64,000 nucleotides of DNA from Tremella fuciformis (Eukaryota > Basidiomycota > Tremellomycetes > Tremellales > Tremellaceae): contig CP136490.1 of the NCBI GenBank assembly GCA_032768795.1, positions 3,162,001-3,226,000 of the forward strand, given 5' to 3'. The notes beneath the pieces were generated by a model that had not been told where the DNA came from, ran no database searches, and was given only the letters and a program-made list of their open reading frames with translations. The position numbers were made by a program, and so were the translations under genes. Of this stretch, positions 57,993 through 64,000 are shown in pieces (the first letter of the stretch is position 1; every line of letters begins with the position of its first letter).

Positions 57993-59876
57993 ATGTCGCG
58001 AGGACTTGTAGTGCGCGCTGCGGCTCTCTCATGTGTCCTCATACCCGCTGTGATCTTCCTATCTTCCCATCACTCGGGCTCCAGCGGCCGGAAAGCGACG
58101 GCCGACTATGCGCGGCAACTATACTCGTCCCTCAGCTCGCAAGACGACCTGTTGTCCAGCGGTGAACGGGGCTCCTGGCTCTCGAGCGGCAGATGGAAGG
58201 GAACAGAGACCCCACAGGAAGAGGCATGGCTCGACTTGGAGGTGGAGCTTCCGCTCACCTCGTATGCCGGAGGTGCGCCCGCGCACCAAAGGGTGAGCTA
58301 GGTGGCTGATGCGCAGGTATACCGGGATACACGGTATTTGAAAACCTCTATCTGTCCAGCGCGACACTGCTGGCGGTGATAGATCCCAGCGAGGACGATG
58401 TACCGCCAGCAGGCTCCATCATGTCGGGGGAGAAGCAGGAGAAGGGAGGGTTCTCCGCGGCGGGGGAGGACCGGTGGAGGGTGGTGGACGAGCTCGAGGC
58501 GAGAGAGGAGCTGGGCAAGCGGGCGCTGCTGCTGAGGGGCACGACAGTCAGTCTTCTTGATGCTCTCCAGACATGCCTGACTTGCAGTACATCTTCAACG
58601 ATCCGCCTGGACAAGGTAAGTCGTGCTTATAGCAAGCAGTAAAGAGCAGCTGCTAAAGCAGCTTTTTAGAGGGATACCTTGGTCAGCACGCCATGCAGAT
58701 TTGCGGAAACAAGCTGACGTCCAGTATACTTCGAGTCAGCTTGACTCCTGCATGGGAAACCGAGCTGACTCTTAGACATTTCGTGCTGGAGTGCTTTGTC
58801 GGCGCGGCCCGTATAATCGGCTCGGTCTTCCCTTCTTCGCTGCGCAAGATCTTGCCCGCCCGCGTATGGTTCCCACGCTGTGGAGTCGCCCCCGCACCGA
58901 CATGGCGAGATGCCAGGGGAGAGAGTGCGTCTCCTAGTCATGTCCACTAGGCAAGGCATATTGACGTGCAGACGTGTGGTTCCTGACGCACGCTGCGCCG
59001 GACGTGACGGTGGAGGACATACATGGGTTCGAGGACCGTACGATGGGCGGGCTGCCGGTCTTGCTCGAACGAGCGGTGATCGTGGACCGCTGTGGGATAT
59101 CTAGACATTGTCACTGGGCTTCAACTGATCATAGGGTCTGCACACTCTGTCGGCGGCGAGACTGCGCGGTGGGGCAAGGTACGCCCCTTGCGGCCGCAGT
59201 GGAGAAGCTAAATCCCAGATGAACGCCAATGTCCCGCTCGTCGAAGCGCCGCTAGACTACTGGGAGCCGATCCGGCGCAACATGCTGCGCTCGTCCGGCG
59301 TCGACCACTCCTCGAAACACGGCACGCACGGGCTCCCCGTCGTGGTGTACATAGACAGGCAGCGCGACTCGCCCAAACTGTCCGACGCATCGCACGCAGC
59401 GCTCGTCGAGGCTCTGAAGGGCCTGACAGACGTCGCAGAGGTCCACGTGACCAAGTTGGGCGGCATGACCAAGGCGCAGCAGGTGGACCTGATGGGCCGG
59501 GCAGAGGTGGTGTTCAGCCTGCATGCCGATGAGCTCAGGCAACAGCTGTGGATGAAGGCGACCGGGCGCAGTGCCGTTATCGAGGTCTTTGAGGAGGGCT
59601 GCTTCATCCGTTAGTCCGGTCGACGCTCAAGCGATGGCGCTCATGATCAGGCGATCATCAGCTCCTCGCGGCCAACCTGAACCACAACTATTATCTCGTG
59701 CATAACGACCGAGTGGTAGAAGAGGAAGAATGGCAGAAGTTGGGCAGGGTAGTGGGCAAGGCCGTACGTCCAATTTTGCGCTCTAAGGTCCCGCTGAGCA
59801 GCAGAGCGAGCTCGACGTCGACGCAGGCTTTATCGCCAAGCTCATCCGCCAGATCCTCGAGACACCTACCTCTTGA
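57993..59876 (+). CDS. GT61 family glycosyltransferase
   Basis: A type II Golgi or ER protein of about 510 residues. A short cytosolic tail and signal anchor (about 8-25, AAALSCVLIPAVIFLSS) precede the DUF563/GT61 body: GYTVFENLYL, a FVLECFVGAARII segment, VWFLTHAAPDV, PVVVYIDRQRDSPKLSD, LGGMTKAQQVDLMGRAEVVFSLHADELRQ and an end with HNYYLVHNDRVVEEEEW. In other eukaryotes GT61 enzymes transfer xylose, arabinose or GlcNAc; in Tremellomycetes several act on capsule or glycoprotein xylosylation. The substrate cannot be told from sequence. At least six short introns; several junctions in the 58560-58760 and 58900-59220 segments are not resolved exactly. Confidence 0.85.
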
Positions 59877-60098
59877 TGCTCCTCCCACTTCTGACGCGGC
59901 ATAGAGCATACAGTATCTGGTACACTATCTTGGGCATCTTCTAATCACACGACGACAAGCATGACATGCATGCACGTTTGCGTGACAATCTTGGCCCACG
60001 CGCTCGACTTACTGCTCATGATCAGGTTGATGACGCCTGGGATTATGATGCTACAACAGTCCTGATGCCCCACCGTACCAAATACAAACAGAACGGAT

Positions 60099-61981
60099 CT
60101 ACCAACGTCCAGCACCGGCGCCAGCGCCCGTGTTGTTGTTGGCAGTGTACCCACCATATCCCTGAGCCGATTGAGATGAGTAGTACCCGGCCTGCGAGTA
60201 CTCGTCATCGTATGCCAGCCCGCCACTGCGGCCGCTGTAGCCCGAATGACCAGAGTTGGCACTCTGCCTTCGGGCGTACTGATACGGCGGACTCCGGTAG
60301 TCGTTCGGCACCTGGCCGTACGACTGCGATGTCGGCGGGGCTTGTGGTCGATAAGGGGATATGGGGCGGGCGTAGGGATTTGGCAGCTGAGAGGAGGCGT
60401 AAGAGCTGGGCATCTGGCCCATCCCGGGCGACAGGCGCTGGGGCGGGCCGTTGTTGGGTGGAGTCGCAGCTGCCGGAGGGTAGGAGATGCCAAGCGGGGC
60501 TGCGGCGGCAGTGAGGCGGGTGGTGGACTCGTACCCCTCCGAGTTCTGGTAGAAGCCGTTGCCGACATTGGGGGGAGCGTTATAGTCGAGAGCTGGAGGA
60601 TAGCCGTATGTCTGATCGTAATCGTAATCGATGGGGGCTGCGAATCAGTGAATGTATGAACCGCATGGGAAATGGAGACTCACGAGCGCCGGGATACAAG
60701 CCCGAGTCGTACTCGTTCTCTTGTGGCAGGCTCAGGCCCGCCTTGTCCGCCTTGCGCTTCGCCCGCAATAGATCATCGTCGTCGTCGTCAAGCGAGACGT
60801 TGGGCAGGGTGGGCTGCGGAACAGCCGCGGAAACCACTTCTCCCTTCGAGTTCTTCAATCCTCCAGCCGCCATCTTTTTCTCCAATGCCGCGTTGCGTGC
60901 GATCCTCTGGCGCTGCTTCTTCTTGATGAGCTCTGAAATACGCTTGTCGACTTTGTGGCAGACGTATTCCTACTCATCAGCAAAAGTGAGGTACGATCCG
61001 GCTCAGCGGCGCACCTTCAGGTTGCCCTGGATGTAGCACAGCAACGGGATGTACAGCACCGCAGCAGCGATGAGCATGATGAGAGATCCGGCAAAGATGA
61101 GTACGGTGGCGATCATGGCGAAAAGCAGCATGGCTGTGACGGCGCTGCCATCCCAGTATGAAGGGATGTCGGTTGTCCACCCGTGATTCGCGCCAAAAGA
61201 GTATAGCAGAAGAGCGTTGATAGATTGACGAGGACCGTCGGCAAGCAGGAGACGCTTCCATCCTGCAAATGAGCACGTCTCATGGGCGAAGGCGAAGGTC
61301 GCTGACCTTTGAAAGTGAAGAAGATGAAGAAGGCAAAGTCGTCTTTGCGCTTGGCCGATGCGTCGATATAGCAGAACAGGCAAAAGTTGTCGTAGCTTTC
61401 TGCGAGGGTTAGCTGGCATGAAATACTTGCAGCTAACACCTCACTGAATGAATAGTAATCGTTCGCGAGAAGATTGGTAAAAGCGTAAGAGATATCCCGG
61501 GACTCGATCACCTTCTTCGCCTTCCACGTCTCATAGGCGAGCTGTTCGTCAGCCATTGCAGATGACTTCGAGATAATTGCGCTCACCAGTACGAAAGAGA
61601 AGATGATGCACCCGACAAAGACCCATTTAGCAATCTGGAACTTGACCGGGACGGCACAATCATCCCCACAGCTCCCCTGGATCGAGTTGGTCCACTGATT
61701 GTCAGCTTGAGATACTCTCCTGTAGGGAGGCCTCTGCAGCTCACATGGTCGGTGGTGATGAGCGTGACGGCGGTGAAGACGTCCAGGCCGTACACGGCGA
61801 TCGACTTGAGGAGGAAGATGTATCGTAGGATGTACTTGATACGTGTCCAGAGATCCGAGCGGTGGAACTCGCGGATGTTGATAAAGTCGAACTGGGGTCA
61901 GTGCTGCGTCATGGACAACGAGGATGGCCGTACTTTGTGGTCTGGGACTGCTTCACGCTTCCAGTCTGCCTCGCAGCACAT
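60099..61981 (-). CDS. KCH1: Kch1/Prm6-type fungal potassium channel
   Basis: About 520 residues. The start MCCEADWKREAVPDHK leads across a short intron to FDFINIREFHRSDLWTRIKYILRYIFLL, a first membrane segment (SIAVYGLDVFTAVTLIT), then WVFVGCIIFSFVLVSAII. A conserved cytosolic block follows (YDNFCLFCYIDASAKRKDDFAFFIFFTFKGWKRLLLADGPRQ). Two close hydrophobic segments come next (AMLLFAMIATVLIFAGSLIMLIAAAVLYIPLLCYIQGNLK) and a basic helix KVDKRISELIKKKQRQR. The tail of about 180 residues is Pro/Ser/Tyr-rich and ends in Gly/Ala-rich sequence. Kch proteins mediate low-affinity K+ uptake linked to calcium influx in mating. The start is chosen because Cys-Cys plus PDHKFDFI is the family N-terminus. 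Confidence 0.9.
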
Positions 61982-62787
61982 GACGGGACGGCCAGCTCCC
62001 TACACTGGCAGCTAAGGTAGATGGGGAGTCCCACCTCTCCTACTGAGAGGCGGGTGGGAGGGGCGACCGTTTCGAATGGGCGATGTCCGCCTGTTCGCCT
62101 AGCTTGTGTCGAGCACACACTTGTGCCCGACCGCCCGAGCAGGCTAGAGATGCTGTGACCGTTCAAAGAGCAGAGAGCCAAGCAGGTGAGCTTGAGGAGA
62201 AGGCAGGTGGATTGGGAGGTATCAAAGGAATGTGGCGTGAGAGCTGTGCGACCGCTCTGCGTCGAGGTGAGCGAGGGAGGAGGGATGAAAAGAGGTGGGT
62301 GTTGGGCGTTGCCTGGATCCGGTCCAGTGCGTCGTTATGAACGATTGTCGGTCGGCTGAAAGAGGTGTTTCAGAGCGTTGTTGGTGGGTGACGACACTTC
62401 GCGTTCGGCAGGCTGAGAGAGTTGTGAGCTGCGAGTCGCAAGGATGGGTAAGGAGCGTCGGTGGGATAGAGAGCGTGAGATGCAGTACGAGTATGATATG
62501 AAGGGGCCTTTGAAAAGGGGGTTGAACAGTGATCTGAGTGATTCTTTTGGTCCGAGCGTTTCAGGGAGAAAAAAGCAAGCGCGTCAGCAGTACTCGTAGA
62601 GTCGCGCCCTATTTCTTTTTCTCTCATCGGTTGGAAACGATCGACGGCGCATGACAGAATGGCGTCTAGCGCAAGCCTCCTCGAGCCAAGAGGTGGTGGA
62701 GCGAGGCTGGCCATTGGACAATGTACAACAATATGCATGGTGATGATGGCTATTATATGGTGCGATGCCAAAGGCGAGCGTAGCTTG
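61982..62787. other. Promoter region of the KCH1 gene
   Basis: 806 nt between two minus-strand genes. No ORF with recognisable content. The half near 62787 should contain the RHO3 3' UTR and the half near 61982 the KCH1 leader, which is Ser/Thr-codon-like but interrupted by stops. Confidence 0.45.
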
Positions 62788-63636
62788 TCACAAGATGGTG
62801 CACTTGTCTCGTAATGACTGCCGCCGTCCACCTGCTCCTGCTCCCGTGCCTTTTGCTCTCGACCCGATGGCCACGCGCGCAGCCTCGTAGACGGCCTCCT
62901 GGACGCCTCTGTTATGCAACGCCGAGCATTCTCCTAGTCAGCAAGGGACAGAGCGAGCACGAGAATGTCGCCTCACCTAGATACCGGGTTGCTCTGATTG
63001 CTCGGGCAGTCGCCAGACCCTCCTCATACGATACGGGCTGCATATGCCGCCGTTGGAGCTTCTCTTTGACCGCAGGATCGTCCCGCAGATCGCATTTGAG
63101 AGCTGGGAGTCAGTTGGGCAGAGCACTGGACTTGAAGTGATACCCACCAACTAAGACGATCTTCACTCCGGGACAGAACTCGTTCACTTCAGCGATCCAC
63201 TGAATCATGAGCTTGTCATCCAAACACCGATCTTGAGCGCCGACACACCTTGTGCTCGACATTCTCTAGTGAAGTAGGCATATCGACAGAGAAGCAGATC
63301 ATGATGACGTGCGTATCTGCATACGATAACGACCGCAGGCGATCGAAATCTTCTTGCCCTGCCGGTCAGCCGCTAGTTTTTGGGCGCAGCAAGACACTCA
63401 CCCGCCGTATCCCATAAGCTGAACTCGACCATCTGGTCGTCCACCTGCATCAACTCGACCTGTGATCAGTGCTGATCCGTCCATTCCGCTCGCGCGGCAC
63501 CCACATAGTTCTCAAAGACTGTTGGCTCGTACGTCGTCGGAAAGTAGCCTTTCGTGAAGACCGTCAGGAGGGAGGTCTTCCCGCATGCGCCGTCCCCAAG
63601 GACGACGAGTTTGCGGGAGACAGGTTTGGGGGCCAT
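62788..63636 (-). CDS. RHO3: Rho-family small GTPase Rho3
   Basis: About 206 residues over several exons. The G1 loop GDGACGKTS begins at residue 14. Switch I is [11 protein letters not shown]3 is [13 protein letters not shown]4 is ALKCDLRDD with Cys where most Ras proteins have Asn-Lys-x-Asp, as is usual in Rho3, and G5 is [11 protein letters not shown]. The protein ends in the prenylation motif CTIL. The phrase [26 protein letters not shown] and the [16 protein letters not shown] helix place it with Rho3 rather than Rho1, Rho4 or Cdc42. Rho3 directs polarised exocytosis and actin cables through the exocyst and formins. The Gly/Ala/Arg-rich tail before CTIL is slightly extended. Confidence 0.92.
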
Positions 63637-64000
63637 CCCCTGGCTATCCCCTGGATGTGCAGTGGCGAGGCTGACCGGTCGAGAAAATGCAGCGTTGGCG
63701 ATTCAGCTATCAAGTTACAGTGACTTGAGGGATCGGCGCTAAGCTCTGAGCTATCTGTGGGCCGCGTACAGCTAAGGAGGGGGGGAGGCGAAGGGTTGAT
63801 GAGCTCGTGCGGCGGTGCAATAGGTGGGATGGCTGTTGAGCTCGGCTGTAGGCTTCGGGCGCTTGCAGTTGCTCCTTGGTAGTGTCCAGTAGGGCTCGAG
63901 AGGCGCGGCGAAGGCAAGTATACGTGGAACAAGACGAAAAGCAAGAAATATACAGAGTGTTGATGCGCTCGTCCAGTTAAAGCTCGGCGGCGGACATCCC
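63637..64000. other. RHO3 upstream region at the right edge
   Basis: No supported gene. It is presumed to hold the RHO3 promoter and leader. A G/A-rich run lies at about 63773-63795. Confidence 0.45.

Noticed and set aside
1..64000. CRISPR arrays, operons and ribosome binding sites
   Set aside because: The sequence is eukaryotic nuclear DNA with spliceosomal introns; no regularly spaced repeats were seen.

Overview
The window is nuclear DNA from a basidiomycete fungus, probably a Tremellomycetes-type yeast (class level is inference). Genes are close-packed on both strands and nearly all are cut by introns of about 40-65 nt with GTRNGT donors, CTRAC/CTGAC-like branch points and YAG acceptors. 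The protein set is that of a free-living fungus: COPII, ESCRT-II, exosome, formin, TOK and Kch-type potassium transport. I rebuilt the main gene models by hand, checking reading phase across junctions and family motifs; lengths given as 'about' were not summed exon by exon.

Layout. 1-2084 is gene-poor, with one intron-containing tRNA-Arg(CCG) and one unrecognised acidic ORF. 2085-4368: a DUF4336 protein and an unresolved hypothetical gene. 4820-10564: a tetraspanin, VPS25 and a 1174-residue Bem3-type PX-PH-RhoGAP. 11347-14187: a nine-exon, phase-consistent 810-residue gene resembling the fungal DUF3435/tyrosine-recombinase family, the best mobile-element candidate here. 14452-18650: a small hypothetical gene, a 1.1 kb ambiguous stretch and two tandem F-box-like genes. 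18755-24855: a DCR2-like phosphatase diverging from a TOK1-type channel. 25039-31285: an SRSF1-like splicing factor, a leucine-rich-repeat protein and an auxin-efflux-carrier-family transporter. 31340-38554: a disordered hypothetical protein, MPU1, TOM22, an ADCK1/Mcp2 kinase-like protein and exosome subunit MTR3. 38911-43390: an FHA/coiled-coil/tail-anchored SLMAP/Far10-type protein and a PTEN-type phosphatase. 43555-51079: SEC31 and RRP9 diverge around a compositionally odd island full of perfect hairpins. 51188-63636: a Bni1-type formin, an SCOC/Slo1 protein, a GT61 glycosyltransferase, a Kch1-type channel and RHO3.

Together these are mostly housekeeping and cell-surface or polarity functions. 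RHO3, a formin and a RhoGAP lie within 57 kb, two unrelated potassium transport systems are present, and several pairs share short divergent promoters (MPU1/TOM22, ADCK1/MTR3, DCR2/TOK1, SEC31/RRP9, formin/SLO1). The points most worth a second look are the recombinase-like gene, the hairpin island at about 48410-49090, two inferred GC-AG introns (one inside the PTEN P-loop), and a 284-nt intron that splits the SWQDLKD signature of the SR protein.
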